64,000 bases of DNA from Nonomuraea indica (lineage in GTDB: Bacteria; Actinomycetota; Actinomycetes; Streptosporangiales; Streptosporangiaceae): positions 112,193 to 176,192 of the forward strand of contig NZ_KZ559475.1 of the NCBI RefSeq assembly GCF_002850745.1, given 5' to 3'. The notes beneath the pieces were generated by a model that did not search any database, had not been told where the DNA came from, and was given only the letters and a program-made list of their open reading frames with translations. Positions 24,530-33,798 of this stretch are shown here, piece after piece (position 1 is the stretch's first letter; the number at the start of each line of letters is the position of its first letter). Both the position numbers and the translations under genes were made by a program.

Positions 24530-27277
24530 TCAGACGCCCATCGACTGGGTGTCGTTGCTCTCGGCGCCACCGGCCTCGGTCACGCCGTTCTTGAGGTGGT
24601 AGCGGGCGATCGCCTCGCGCAGCACCTCGCCGTCGAGCTCGCCCCGCTTGACCAGGCTGGTGAGCACGGCCAGCGTGATCGACGCGGCATCGACGTGGAA
24701 GTGGCGGCGCAGCGCCGAACGGGTGTCGGACAGGCCGAACCCGTCGGTGCCGAGCGACGACCAGTCACCCGGAACCCACTGGGCGATCTGGTCCTGGACG
24801 GCCTTCATGTAGTCGCTGACGCCCACGAACGGGCCCTGCGCCTGCGAGAGCGCCTGGGTCACGAACGGGACGCGCTTCTCGGCGTCGGGGTTGAGGAGGT
24901 TGTGCTCGTCGCACGCCAGCGCCTCGCGCCGCAGCTCCGTCCAGGAGGTCGCCGACCACACCGCGGCCGACACGCCCCAGTCCTCGGCCAGCATCCGCTG
25001 GGCCTCCATCGCCCACGGCCCGGCCACGCCGGAGGCCAGGATGTTGGCCTTCGGGCCCTGCGTCGCGGGGCCTTCGGCGAACTTGTACAGGCCCTTGAGC
25101 AGGCTCTGCACGTCGAGGTCGGCCGGCTGCGGCGGCTGCTGGTAGGGCTCGTTGTAGACGGTGAGGTAGTAGAAGACGTCCTCGGGCTGGTCGCCGTACA
25201 TCCGGCGCAGACCGTCCTTGACGATGTGCGCGATCTCGAACGCCCACGACGGGTCGTAGGACACCGCCGCCGGGTTGGTCGAGGCGATGAGCGGCGTGTG
25301 GCCGTCCTCGTGCTGCAGGCCCTCGCCGTTGAGCGTGGTGCGGCCGGCGGTGGCGCCCAGCAGGAAGCCGCGGCCCATCTGGTCGCCCATCTGCCACATC
25401 GAGTCGCCGGTGCGCTGCCAGCCGAACATCGAGTAGAAGATGTAGATCGGGATCATGTGCTCGCCGTGCGTGGCGTACGAGGTGCCCGCCGCGATCGCCG
25501 AGGCCATCGAGCCCGACTCGCTGATGCCCTCGTGCAGGATCTGGCCCTCGGTCGACTCCTTGTACGACAGCAGCAGCTCCCTGTCGACGGCCTCGTACGT
25601 CTGGCCGTGCGGAGAGTAGATCTTGGCCGTCGGGAACATCGCGTCGAGGCCGAAGGTCCGGGCCTCGTCGGGGATGATCGGCACGAACCGGTGGCCGATC
25701 TCCTTGTCGCGCATGAGGTCCTTCAGCAGGCGCACGAACGCCATCGTGGTGGCGACCTGCTGCTTGCCCGAGCCCTTGCCGAACTGGTCGTAGACCGAGT
25801 CGGCGGGGAGCTTGACCGGCTTGGCGCGCACGACGCGCTTGGGCAGCACGCCGCCGAGGGCCGCGCGGCGCTCCTTCATGTACTGGATCTCGGCGTCGTT
25901 CTCGCCCGGGTGGTAGTAGGGCGGCAGGTCACCTTCGAGCGCGGAGTCGGGGATCGGCAGGTAGAGCCGGTCGCGGAACTCCTTCAGCTCGGCCTTGGTG
26001 AGCTTCTTCATCTGGTGCGTGGCGTTGCGGGCCTCGAAGTCCTTGCCCAGGGTCCAGCCCTTGATGGTCTGGGCGAGGATGACGGTCGGCTGGCCGACGT
26101 GCTCGCGGGCCGCCTTGAACGCCGCGTAGACCTTGTGGTAGTCGTGACCGCCGCGCGACAGCTTGCGGATGTCGTCGTCGCTGAGGTGCTCGACCATCTT
26201 GCGCAGGCGCGGGTCGCCACCGAAGAAGTTGTCGCGGATGTAGCCGCCCGATTCGACCGAGTAGGTCTGGAACTGCCCGTCGGGCGTGGTGTTCATCTGG
26301 TTGACCAGGACACCGTCGACGTCGGCCGCCAGCAGCGGGTCCCAGTCGCGGCCCCAGACGACCTTGATGACGTTCCAGCCGGCGCCCCGGAAGTAGGACT
26401 CCAGCTCCTGGATGATCTTGCCGTTGCCGCGGACCGGGCCGTCGAGCCGCTGCAGGTTGCAGTTGATGACGAACGTGAGGTTGTCGAGCTCCTCACGGGC
26501 GGCCAGGCCGATCGCGCCGAGCGACTCGGGCTCGTCCATCTCGCCGTCGCCGAGGAACGCCCAGACGTGGCTGCGGCTGGTGTCCTTGATCTGGCGGTTG
26601 AGCAGGTAGCGGTTGAACCGCGCCTGGTAGATCGCGCCGATCGGGCCGAGGCCCATGGAGACGGTCGGGAACTCCCAGAAGTCGGGCATCAACCGCGGGT
26701 GCGGGTAGGAGGGCAGGCCGTGGAAGCCGTGCGACAGCTCCTGCCGGAACGCGTCGAGCTGCGCCTCGTTGAGGCGGCCCTCCAGGTAGGCGCGCGCGTA
26801 GATGCCGGGAGCGGCGTGGCCCTGGAAGAAGACCTGGTCGCCCGACTCGCCGTGGTCCTTGCCGCGGAAGAAGTGGTTGAAGCCCACCTCGTAGAGCGAC
26901 GCGGCGGAGGCGTAGGTCGCGATGTGACCGCCGACGTTCGTCCGGGCGTTCGCGCGGGACACCATGACCGCGGCGTTCCAGCGGATGTAGGCGCGGATGC
27001 GCCGCTCGACGTGCTCGTCGCCCGGGAACCACGGCTCCCGCTCCGGCGGGATCGTGTTGATGTAGTCGGTGCTGCGCAGGCCCGGCACGCCGACCTGGTG
27101 CTCGCGGGCCCGCTCCAGCATGCGCAGCATGAGGTAGCGGGCTCTGGTGCGGCCTTCGGTCTTGACGACGTTGTCGAGAGACTCGAGCCACTCGTTGGTC
27201 TCACTGGGATCGACATCAGGCAGCTGGCTGGGTAGGCCGTCGCTGATGATCGAGAAACGCTGGCGTCCGGAAGCCAC
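24530..27277 (-). CDS. aceE: Pyruvate dehydrogenase E1 component, homodimeric type
   Basis: A 915-aa E1p, full length. Thiamine-diphosphate motif GDGEMDEPESLG...NCN near residues 225-260, N-terminal TDYINTIPPEREPWFPGDEH and central SYKESTEGQILHEGISESGS match the single-chain AceE family. It decarboxylates pyruvate and passes the acetyl group to lipoyl E2. No E2 or E3 gene is adjacent, as is usual in actinobacteria. GTG start at 27277 with GGAAGG about 11 bp upstream; the 554-bp upstream region probably carries its promoter. Confidence 0.96.
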   Translation of the reverse strand: MASGRQRFSIISDGLPSQLPDVDPSETNEWLESLDNVVKTEGRTRARYLMLRMLERAREHQVGVPGLRSTDYINTIPPEREPWFPGDEHVERRIRAYIRWNAAVMVSRANARTNVGGHIATYASAASLYEVGFNHFFRGKDHGESGDQVFFQGHAAPGIYARAYLEGRLNEAQLDAFRQELSHGFHGLPSYPHPRLMPDFWEFPTVSMGLGPIGAIYQARFNRYLLNRQIKDTSRSHVWAFLGDGEMDEPESLGAIGLAAREELDNLTFVINCNLQRLDGPVRGNGKIIQELESYFRGAGWNVIKVVWGRDWDPLLAADVDGVLVNQMNTTPDGQFQTYSVESGGYIRDNFFGGDPRLRKMVEHLSDDDIRKLSRGGHDYHKVYAAFKAAREHVGQPTVILAQTIKGWTLGKDFEARNATHQMKKLTKAELKEFRDRLYLPIPDSALEGDLPPYYHPGENDAEIQYMKERRAALGGVLPKRVVRAKPVKLPADSVYDQFGKGSGKQQVATTMAFVRLLKDLMRDKEIGHRFVPIIPDEARTFGLDAMFPTAKIYSPHGQTYEAVDRELLLSYKESTEGQILHEGISESGSMASAIAAGTSYATHGEHMIPIYIFYSMFGWQRTGDSMWQMGDQMGRGFLLGATAGRTTLNGEGLQHEDGHTPLIASTNPAAVSYDPSWAFEIAHIVKDGLRRMYGDQPEDVFYYLTVYNEPYQQPPQPADLDVQSLLKGLYKFAEGPATQGPKANILASGVAGPWAMEAQRMLAEDWGVSAAVWSATSWTELRREALACDEHNLLNPDAEKRVPFVTQALSQAQGPFVGVSDYMKAVQDQIAQWVPGDWSSLGTDGFGLSDTRSALRRHFHVDAASITLAVLTSLVKRGELDGEVLREAIARYHLKNGVTEAGGAESNDTQSMGV

Positions 27278-27831
27278 TGGGTCTCGCCTTCCGAGGATGA
27301 CTGATGTCTGGTCTGGTCGCCTTCCATCCTGGTCGCTGGTCGTAGAAAGTGCATCTCTACTGACCGGTAACCAAGACGTCCCCGCTGGCAGGGCGGCTAG
27401 TGGTGGCCTAGACCACCGATGGTAGGACGAATCCGAGGCCAAGGTTACATTGGGCCGTCAATTTAACAAGTCCGGAAAACCTTGGAAATTTCGCCCTCAT
27501 GTCTGGAGTATCCCCCGGAGGAGAACAGCCGTCACCAGCGGGGGACTCAGGGCGTCGCGCGAGTCTAGCCGGACGCCTTCCGTGACCTTTTTCCGGGGCG
27601 TCCCACCGCAGGCCGGGGCCCTTTCCCGGCCGGTGGCCGCCGCCGGCCCGGGCGGCCGCCGGCCATGCCCCCGCCGGTGCCGGGCACGGCGCGCGTGACG
27701 GAAGCGCCGGGATCGGCGTCGTCCGGGCGTGTCGGCCCCGACCGTAACGGTTGGGTCAGGATTCGCCTCTCTCTTCGGACGGGCTCGGGCGGCCTCTTTT
27801 CGCGGGGCGCGGGGCGTACGAATGTGGAGGT
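27278..27831. other. Gene-free divergent region between aceE and DUF1918
   Basis: The 554 bp contain the aceE leader, the palindrome at 27402-27417 and AT-richer sequence near 27440-27500. No gene with plausible codon use was found. The rightmost 100 bp should hold the promoter of the DUF1918 gene. Confidence 0.5.
27402..27417. promoter_or_regulatory. Palindrome upstream of aceE
   Basis: GGTGGCCTAGACCACC: five-bp perfect arms around CCTAGA, 125 bp upstream of the aceE start. A possible operator for an aceE regulator; no known consensus was recognised. Confidence 0.4.
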
Positions 27832-28014
27832 ATGAATGCGACGGTAGGCGACCGGCTCCTCGTCCACGGCAACACCGTGGGCGAACGGGACCGGAGCGGG
27901 GTCATCCTCGAGGTGCAGGGCCCCAACGGCGGCCCGCCCTACATCGTGCGGTTCGACGACGGGCACACCGGGCTGGTCTTTCCCGGTCCGGACGCCGTCG
28001 TCGTGCCTCAGTAG
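27832..28014 (+). CDS. DUF1918 domain protein
   Basis: A 60-aa protein matching the small actinobacterial DUF1918 family: N-terminal VGDRLLVHGNTVGERDRSG and C-terminal PPYIVRFDDGHTGLVFPGP. Predicted SH3-like beta barrel, function unknown. The GGAGG lies unusually close to the ATG, but family alignment supports this start. The yjbQ gene begins 9 bp after its stop. Confidence 0.85.
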   Translation: MNATVGDRLLVHGNTVGERDRSGVILEVQGPNGGPPYIVRFDDGHTGLVFPGPDAVVVPQ

Positions 28015-28023
28015 AATTCTCGT

Positions 28024-28431
28024 GTGAGATCCCAGATCATTTCCGTGGCCACGGGTTCACGCGAGACGGTGCACGACATCACCGCGGAGTGCGCCGCGTT
28101 CGCGGAAGAGCAGGGCCGGGACGGGCTGCTGCACGTCTTCGTCCCTCACGCGACGGCCGGCGTGGTCCTCATGGAGCTGGGATCGGGCAGCGACGACGAC
28201 CTGCTCGCCGCGCTGCGCGACCTCCTGCCCGCCGACGACCGGTGGCGGCATGCCCACGGCTCCCGCGGGCACGGCCGCTCGCACGTCATGCCGGCGATGA
28301 TCCCGCCGTACGCCACCGTCCCCGTGTTAGGCGGCCGGCTCGCGCTGGGCACATGGCAGTCGATCGCGCTCGTCGACCTGAATGTCGACAACGCGCAACG
28401 CCGGATTCGCCTGTCGTTTCTGGCCGATTGA
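28024..28431 (+). CDS. yjbQ: YjbQ / UPF0047 family protein
   Basis: A 135-aa protein. VFVPHATAGVVLMELGSGSD and HVMPAMIPPYATVPVLGGRL (with RGHGRSH) carry the conserved His/Glu residues of UPF0047, and GTWQSIALVDLNVDNAQRRI ends the domain. E. coli YjbQ has thiamine-phosphate synthase side activity; the physiological role is unclear. GTG start, probably cotranscribed with DUF1918. Confidence 0.9.
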   Translation: MRSQIISVATGSRETVHDITAECAAFAEEQGRDGLLHVFVPHATAGVVLMELGSGSDDDLLAALRDLLPADDRWRHAHGSRGHGRSHVMPAMIPPYATVPVLGGRLALGTWQSIALVDLNVDNAQRRIRLSFLAD

Positions 28432-28547
28432 CATCGGTGGACCACGGCCGTACCCGTGGCGACCGTTGACGACTGAGGGTCACAGCGTGTGGACTGTCCC
28501 GAAGCGATAACCGCACAAGCGGGGCCACTCAAGCAGGAGGGATAAAC

Positions 28548-28976
28548 GTGAGCGCGACCGCGGGTCAGGCGCAGGGCGAGCGCGGCCTGGCCGAACGACT
28601 CGGCCTCAAGCCGGGTCAGGTGGTGCAGGAGATCGGTTGGGACGAGGACGTCGACGACGAGCTTCGCGACTCCATCGAGGACCTGACCGGCAACGAGCTG
28701 TTGGACGAGGAGACCGACGACGTCGTCGACGTGGTGCTGCTCTGGTGGCGTGACGGCGACGGAGATCTCTTCGACGTCCTGAGCGATGCCATGCGTGCAC
28801 TCGCCGACGGCGGCCAGATCTGGTTGCTCACTCCGAAGGCCGGACGCGAGGGCCATGTGGAGCCGAGCGACATCGGGGAGGATGCCGCGACCGCGGGTCT
28901 CTCGCAGACCAGCAGCATCTCCGCGGCCCCCGACTGGTCGGGGACCAGGCTCGTGACGCCCAAGGGCCGGCGTTAG
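28548..28976 (+). CDS. DUF3052 family protein
   Basis: A 142-aa acidic soluble protein (GLKPGQVVQEIGWDEDVDDE, then DVVLLWWRDGDGDLFDVL and QIWLLTPKAGREGHVEPSDI). Actinobacterial DUF3052 family, function unknown; a regulatory or cell-division-linked role has been proposed for mycobacterial relatives, which I cannot judge here. A peroxiredoxin gene follows 38 bp downstream. Confidence 0.9.
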   Translation: MSATAGQAQGERGLAERLGLKPGQVVQEIGWDEDVDDELRDSIEDLTGNELLDEETDDVVDVVLLWWRDGDGDLFDVLSDAMRALADGGQIWLLTPKAGREGHVEPSDIGEDAATAGLSQTSSISAAPDWSGTRLVTPKGRR

Positions 28977-29014
28977 GGAGCTCGAGCGGCGACCGTAGGG
29001 CAGGATGTACGTCC

Positions 29015-29467
29015 GTGATGACGCATCCGGTCGCGGTGGGCGCCCAGGCTCCGGACTTCGAGCTTCAGGACCAGCACGGCACTCCGATGAGGCTGTCGGA
29101 CCTTCGGGGCAGGAAGGTCGTGCTGGTCTTCTATCCGCTTGCCTTCAGCGGGGTGTGCCAGAGCGAGCTTGCCGCTCTGCGTGACCTCTCCGCCGACGCG
29201 CAGGTGCTGGCCGTGTCCGTCGACTCGGTCTTCGCCCAGCGTGCCTGGGCCGATCGGGAGGGTTACGCGTTCCCGCTGCTCTCCGATTTCTGGCCACACG
29301 GACAGGTCGCGCGGGCGTACGGTGTCTTCGATGAGGAGAGGGGCCACGCTCGCCGGGGTACCTTCGTCATCGACGGCGAGGGCGTGATCCGCTGGTCGGT
29401 GGTCAGTCCGATCGGGCAGGCACGCGACGTCGCCGCCTACATCCAGGCACTCGCCGACATCGCCTAG
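29015..29467 (+). CDS. AhpE-like 1-Cys peroxiredoxin
   Basis: A 150-aa thioredoxin-fold peroxidase. The peroxidatic Cys lies in FYPLAFSGVCQSELAAL. No second Cys suited as resolving residue is seen, so it is a 1-Cys enzyme like mycobacterial AhpE, reduced by mycothiol/mycoredoxin in related species. It removes hydroperoxides and peroxynitrite in the cytosol. GTG start; zinc-ribbon gene 13 bp downstream. Confidence 0.9.
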   Translation: MMTHPVAVGAQAPDFELQDQHGTPMRLSDLRGRKVVLVFYPLAFSGVCQSELAALRDLSADAQVLAVSVDSVFAQRAWADREGYAFPLLSDFWPHGQVARAYGVFDEERGHARRGTFVIDGEGVIRWSVVSPIGQARDVAAYIQALADIA

Positions 29468-29480
29468 ACGGAGGGACAGC

Positions 29481-29789
29481 ATGCCCTGCTACCGCTGCGG
29501 GGCCCGGCAGACGGACCCCGTCCGTGGCGCCAGCCCGTGGAAGCGCGGCGTGCGCCAGGAGTCCCAGGTTCTCATCTGCCCGGACTGCCAGCGTCTGCAC
29601 GACCTCGACCTCGACGCCTGCGGCGCCTGCGGCTCCACGGCGCTGATCTGCCGGCTGGGCGAGGTCGAGTGCCGTTCCTGCGGCGCGGTCCGGATGGCGC
29701 GGGCACGCGAGTTCGCCTGCTCGGCGCCGCCGCCCGGGCTGTCGGCCGAGGTCGAGGCCGCGCTCGACCGGGTGCTCGGCCGTACCTGA
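29481..29789 (+). CDS. Small multi-zinc-ribbon protein
   Basis: A 102-aa protein with four Cys pairs: MPCYRCGARQ, LICPDCQRLH, DACGACGST and EVECRSCGAVR, consistent with two zinc ribbons. No catalytic domain. Thirteen bp after the peroxiredoxin gene, so probably the same transcript. Function unknown; nucleic-acid or protein binding is possible. Confidence 0.85.
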   Translation: MPCYRCGARQTDPVRGASPWKRGVRQESQVLICPDCQRLHDLDLDACGACGSTALICRLGEVECRSCGAVRMARAREFACSAPPPGLSAEVEAALDRVLGRT

Positions 29790-29835
29790 CCCGGGCTTTC
29801 CGGACATGTACTGAGCTGCGCTATCGTCTCGTACC

Positions 29836-30786
29836 GTGTCCGCATCTAGTTCGTTCGTCGTGGCGCTCGACGTCGGTGGCACGTCCATGAAGGGCGGCCT
29901 GGTCGACGACACCGGCGCGGTGCTGCTGAGCGAGCGACGCCCCACCCCCCGTGAGCAGGGCCCCGAAGCGGTCGTCGCCGCCATCCGCGACTTCATCGGC
30001 CACCTCGCCGCCTCCGGCGACGGGCACCCGGCGGGCGTCGGCTTGGCCGTGCCCGGCCTGGTCTCGGCGGACACCGCGCTCTACGCCGCGAACCTCGGCT
30101 GGAAGAACGTCCCCGCGATCGACTTCACCCCGCTCGACGTGCCCGTCATGCTGGGCCACGACGTCCGCACCGGCGGGCTGGCCGAGAGCGTCCTCGGCGC
30201 CGGGCGCGGTGTGCCCGACTTCCTGTTCCTGCCCATCGGCACGGGCATCGCCGGAGCGATGATCGTTCACGGCGAGCCGTACGGCGGCGCCTCCGGCTGG
30301 GGCGGCGAGATCGGCCACATCCCGGTCTTCCCCGACGGCGAGCAGTGCGCGTGCGGCCAGTTCGGCTGCCTGGAGACGTACGCCTCGGCGGCCTCCGTCG
30401 GCCGGCGTTACAGCCTCCGCTCGGGCCAGGAAGGCGTACGGGCCGAGCAGGTGGTCGCCTCCGACGACCCGATGGCCATCGAGGTGTGGGACGAGGCGGT
30501 CGAGGCCCTGTCGCTGGCGCTGGCCACGTACACGCTGCTGCTCGACCCGTCCATGATCGTGCTGGGTGGAGGACTGGCCGAGGCCGGCCCCGCCCTCCTG
30601 GACCCCGTCCGCACCCGCCTCGTCAAGCGCCTCACCTTCCGCGACGCCCCACCCCTGCACCCGGCCGCCCTCGGCGTGGACGCCGGCATGCTCGGCGCGG
30701 CCCTCCTGGGCTGGCGCGCCGCCGGCCGTCCCGACCTGGGACCGGGGTGGACGGTGGATGTGCGATCGGAGCCGTTGGTGTCGTAA
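29836..30786 (+). CDS. ROK family sugar kinase
   Basis: A 316-aa ROK protein: phosphate-1 loop LDVGGTSMKGG, catalytic Asp in LGHDVRTGGLAES, second phosphate motif FLPIGTGIAGAM and the zinc-binding GEQCACGQFGCLETYAS. It has no N-terminal HTH, so it is a kinase rather than a ROK repressor. Glucose or N-acetylhexosamine are the usual substrates. GTG start. The gene ends 17 bp before tRNA-Val. Confidence 0.9.
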   Translation: MSASSSFVVALDVGGTSMKGGLVDDTGAVLLSERRPTPREQGPEAVVAAIRDFIGHLAASGDGHPAGVGLAVPGLVSADTALYAANLGWKNVPAIDFTPLDVPVMLGHDVRTGGLAESVLGAGRGVPDFLFLPIGTGIAGAMIVHGEPYGGASGWGGEIGHIPVFPDGEQCACGQFGCLETYASAASVGRRYSLRSGQEGVRAEQVVASDDPMAIEVWDEAVEALSLALATYTLLLDPSMIVLGGGLAEAGPALLDPVRTRLVKRLTFRDAPPLHPAALGVDAGMLGAALLGWRAAGRPDLGPGWTVDVRSEPLVS

Positions 30787-30803
30787 GGTGTAGTGCCGAT
30801 CAG

Positions 30804-30875
30804 GGGCGGTTAGCTCAGCGGTAGAGCACTCGCCTTACAAGCGAGGGGTCACTGGTTCGAACCCAGTACCGCCCA
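30804..30875 (+). tRNA. tRNA-Val (anticodon UAC)
   Basis: The 72-nt cloverleaf has acceptor arms GGGCGGT/ACCGCCC, anticodon stem CTCGC/GCGAG around loop CTTACAA (anticodon TAC) and T-arm CTGG-TTCGAAC-CCAG. CCA is not encoded. The anticodon loop and 3' half double as the attL site of the integrative element; the element supplies the 3' half, so the tRNA stays intact. Confidence 0.95.
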
Positions 30876-30878
30876 CCT
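30833..30878. other. attL of the integrative element
   Basis: A 46-bp direct repeat with 41860-41905, one mismatch (G30855 versus A41882). It spans the anticodon loop to 3 bp beyond the tRNA end, the usual AICE attachment site. Confidence 0.92.
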
Positions 30879-30886
30879 GCGAGAAG

Positions 30887-30916
30887 AGCCCCGTTTCCGA
30901 TCATGGAAACGGGGCT
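30887..30916. terminator. tRNA-Val terminator hairpin (element-supplied copy)
   Basis: Twelve-bp arms AGCCCCGTTTCC / GGAAACGGGGCT with a 6-nt loop. A near-identical hairpin follows attR at 41914-41943, so similarity between the element end and the chromosomal tRNA trailer extends past the 46-bp core. Confidence 0.85.
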
Positions 30917-30918
30917 TC

Positions 30919-30939
30919 GTGCCATTAGCGTGCCATTAG
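30919..30939. repeat. Arm-type direct repeats next to attL
   Basis: Two copies of GTGCCATTAG separated by one base. The same pair occurs near attR (41760-41780), with a diverged pair at 41671-41691. The int stop codon lies inside the second copy. Probable integrase arm-binding sites. Confidence 0.7.
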
Positions 30940-32046
30940 CTTTGTTGGATCTTCGCGTTCATGGCGTCGGCGATCCTGCGGTCGGCCTCTGCGGTGCTGT
31001 GCTGGTAGATCAGTGCGGCGCGGACGGAGTCGTGTCCCATCCGCTGCATGAGGTCTTTGAGGCTCGCGCCTGAGCTGGCGGCGATCGTGTTGCCAGTGTG
31101 TCTGAGGTCATGGAAGTGCAGGCCCGGGAAGCCGATCTTCCTTGTGCTCTCGTCCCATTTGGCTGCGCGCCGGAAGTTGCTGCGGCGGAGGATGCCGCAT
31201 CGTGAGCCGGTGAAGATCAGGGCGTCGGGTTCTGGGGCTGTGTACTGGTCGAGGTGGTCACGGAGCGCTGGCGTGATCGCTTCCGGGATGGCGACGGTAC
31301 GGACTCCGGCGCGGGACTTGGGTGGACCGACGAGGAGTTCGCCGGTGTCGAGTTCGACGTGCTGTTGCCGAACACTGCGGTCCGGGCTGCGAGGTCCAGG
31401 TCCATCCGGCGCAGGGCCGCGACTTCGCCCCAGCGCAGGCTGGCGAAGGTGGCGAGAAGGACGAGGGATCGGAGGCGCGCCGGCATGAGGTCGGCCAGCT
31501 CGAACACCTTGGCCACGGTCAGGACCGGCCGTTCTTCCGGTTTCTCCTCGCCGGCGCCCCGGATGCGGCACGGGTTGCGCGGGATGATCTGGTCGTCGGC
31601 CGCCGTCATGAGCACCGCCCGCAGGAAGCGGTACGCCTTGGCGACCTCGGACGAGCCGACGCCGTTGCCGAGCAGCAGGACGCGCCATTCGCGGACCGTG
31701 GCGGTGTCGAGCTTGCCGATGGGCATGCCGCCTAGATGAGGGCGGATGTAGCGCTTGAGCAGGCCCTTGTAGATCTCGACCGTGCGTGGGCGGAGGTTCG
31801 TGCGTTCGGCGATCCACTTGTCGGCGTAGTCGCCGAGCTTGACCTTGGAGCGCTGAGGTCGGTCCAGTCGCCCGTGATCATCTTGGCCTCGATCAGGGAG
31901 AGCGCCTTTTCGGCGTCGCGCTCGCGTGCGTACGTGTTCTCGCCGAGACGGATCTTGCCGTCAGGGCCGGAGTAGCGGATCTGGAATCTGCCGGACGGGA
32001 GCTGGCGGATGCTGCCGAAGCGCCGCTTGCCTGGTTTGTTGGGCAT
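30936..32046 (-). pseudogene. AICE site-specific tyrosine integrase, two frameshifts
   Basis: Three consecutive frames make one integrase of about 370 aa. The N-terminal part (MPNKPGKRRFGSIRQLPSGR) starts at 32046, with its ATG overlapping the rep stop (TGATG). The frame shifts near 31850-31856, continues with KVKLGDYADKWIAERTNLRP and the catalytic-Arg segment SLRWGEVAALR, then shifts near 31378-31385. The last frame has RQQHVELDTGELLVGPPKSR, HDLRHTGNT, MGHDS and the YQH tyrosine. Each break fits a single-base deletion. All catalytic motifs are otherwise present, so the damage is recent or a sequencing error. Confidence 0.88.
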
Positions 32047-33652
32047 CAGGCAGCCCTCCCAAGGTCGGTTGCCGAAAGATCTTGCCCGTCTGCTTGGGCT
32101 TGGAGCTGTGCCATGTGGGTTTGCCAGCGTTGCCGTTCGGCGACCGAGCGGAGCAGGCGCATGGCCAGCGGTGGCATGTTGGAGTCGCCGGCGGGGATGG
32201 GCTTCCAGATGTAGCGGTGCGGGTCGGCCGGTTGGTCGGGTTGGCCGAGAGCTTCCAGGACCCAGGTGCGGCGGTCCTGCTTGTGTTCGGCGAGTGTCTT
32301 GTTGGACCACTTGCGGGAGACCAGGACGCGGCGGCCGGCGTAGCCGAGGTGGTCGGGCTTGTGGGCCTTGCTGCGACAGCGGCCCGGGAGCATGCCCGGC
32401 TTGGCGCCCTTGGGCTGGATGCTGAAGCGGAGCCAGTTCGGGCAGGCGGGGGAGCAGGGCTCGAAGCGCAGGGCCTCGACCAGGCGGGCAGCGTGTTGGC
32501 GCTGGGCGGAGTTGCCGGTGTCGAGGGTGTCGCCGAGGCTCTTGGTCAGGTACTTGGACAGGTAGCGGATGCACTGGTCGGCGTCCGGGGTGCCGGCGAG
32601 TACGCCCTTGACGTCGATCTGGTTGCCGAAGCGGATGACGTGCAGGGGCTTGGCGTTCTCGTCGGTGTCGAGCTGGTCGAGGGCTTCGTTCCACGTGGGC
32701 AACACCTCACCAGTGGTGGGGTTGAGGTAGCCGGCCCCGTCCTCCCAGACGGGCATGTGGGCGCCCTCGAAAACGACGGTGTTGGCGGTGGCCACCACAC
32801 CTGGTGGTAGGTCGCGGCGGCGATCTGCTTAACCTCCGCCCTGGGGAGCGTTCCGCGGATCGCCATGTGCAGGTGCGGGGCCAGTCGCTTCTGGGATTCC
32901 ACGGTGGCGAAGTACTGCACGTAGCCAGCCACCCGGCGGAGGTTCTACACGAAGCGATCGACCAGCTTGGAGAAGTGGAGCGCGTCGCGGGCCGCTCGCG
33001 CGTAGTCGTAGGTCTTTGGATCGACCGGGACGCCGTCGCGGACCTTGCCGTAGGAAGGGAGCGTCAGGGTGACGAACAGCGACGGCCGGCAGACCTTGCC
33101 GTCCGAGGACTCGAACGTCCGCCCGAGCGTCGTCGCCGTCATCCTGCGCTTGGGCAGGTTGGGCGCGTCCTGCCGCCGCCTGGTCGAACGGGTGCGCTTG
33201 GGCGCCGTACGGCCGAGAACACTGCCACGCATGCCCGCCTCGTTGATCTCGGCGTCCACTCCCTCGATGGCAGCGTCCCAGTCGGCGACGTCCTCACCGA
33301 GGGCGGCGGCCTGGTCGCGGCGGGCTTGGAGGTCGGCGCGGAACTCGACCAGCCACCGCTGTTCGTCCGTGGGGTCGTCCGGTGTGATGGCCGGCTCCTG
33401 GTCGAGGTGCCAGCCCTCGCGGCACTGGGCCATGCGGAGCTGCCGGTTGCGCTTGGCGCACGGCGGGCACTTGGCGTCCAAGGTGGCGCCGCACGGGACG
33501 TCCACGATCTCCCAGCGGCCGGTGTGGATGTCGAGCCGCTTGAGTGGGACGGGCTGGATGCACACGCCGTACTGCTTGGCGACCTCCACGGCCACCTCAC
33601 GGGCTATCGGCATGGCCTGCCGGATGGCGCGGGGTAGGGAGCGATCGGTCAT
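32046..33652 (-). pseudogene. RepSA-type replication initiator, amber codon plus frameshift
   Basis: ATG at 33652 (MTDRSLPRAIRQAMPIAREV) overlaps the upstream zinc-protein stop. A zinc-type CPPCAKRNRQLRMAQC segment and a rolling-circle region (FVTLTLPSYGKVRDG) follow. The frame then meets TAG at 32945-32947, where relatives have Gln (FVQNLRRVAGY), and continues in the same frame with YFATVESQKRLAPHLHMAIR, including the HLH motif. Near 32795 it shifts to the frame of NTVVFEGAHMPVWEDGAGYL, which runs to the stop. Expected intact length about 535 aa. The element should be unable to replicate unless the stop is suppressed and the shift corrected. Confidence 0.85.
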
Positions 33653-33798
33653 GCTGCCCTCCCGTCGTCGGTAGTCACGTGGGCGCACTGGCCGCATTCG
33701 CGGCACTCGATCAGGGTGCGGGCCGGGTCGAGCCAGAGAGCGTTGATGGTGTGGCAGACGGAGCAGCGCAGCCCGTCGAGGAGGTGGGCCAGCGTCAT
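33649..33798 (-). CDS. 49-aa zinc-finger protein of the element
   Basis: Short gene bridging tra and rep: its ATG overlaps the tra stop (ATGA) and its TGA overlaps the rep ATG. The product has two Cys pairs (LRCSVCHTI and IECRECGQC), enough for one zinc site. Such tiny genes are normal between tra and rep in AICEs. Translational coupling to both neighbours is the main evidence. Confidence 0.75.
   Translation of the reverse strand: MTLAHLLDGLRCSVCHTINALWLDPARTLIECRECGQCAHVTTDDGRAA

Noticed and set aside
24521..27235. 904-aa plus-strand frame opposite aceE
   Set aside because: Antisense shadow of aceE; no recognisable domain, and aceE is full length with all motifs.
31732..32694. 320-aa minus-strand frame as a separate gene
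   Set aside because: Its last third is the integrase N-terminus up to the first frameshift; the rest is an out-of-frame reading of rep.
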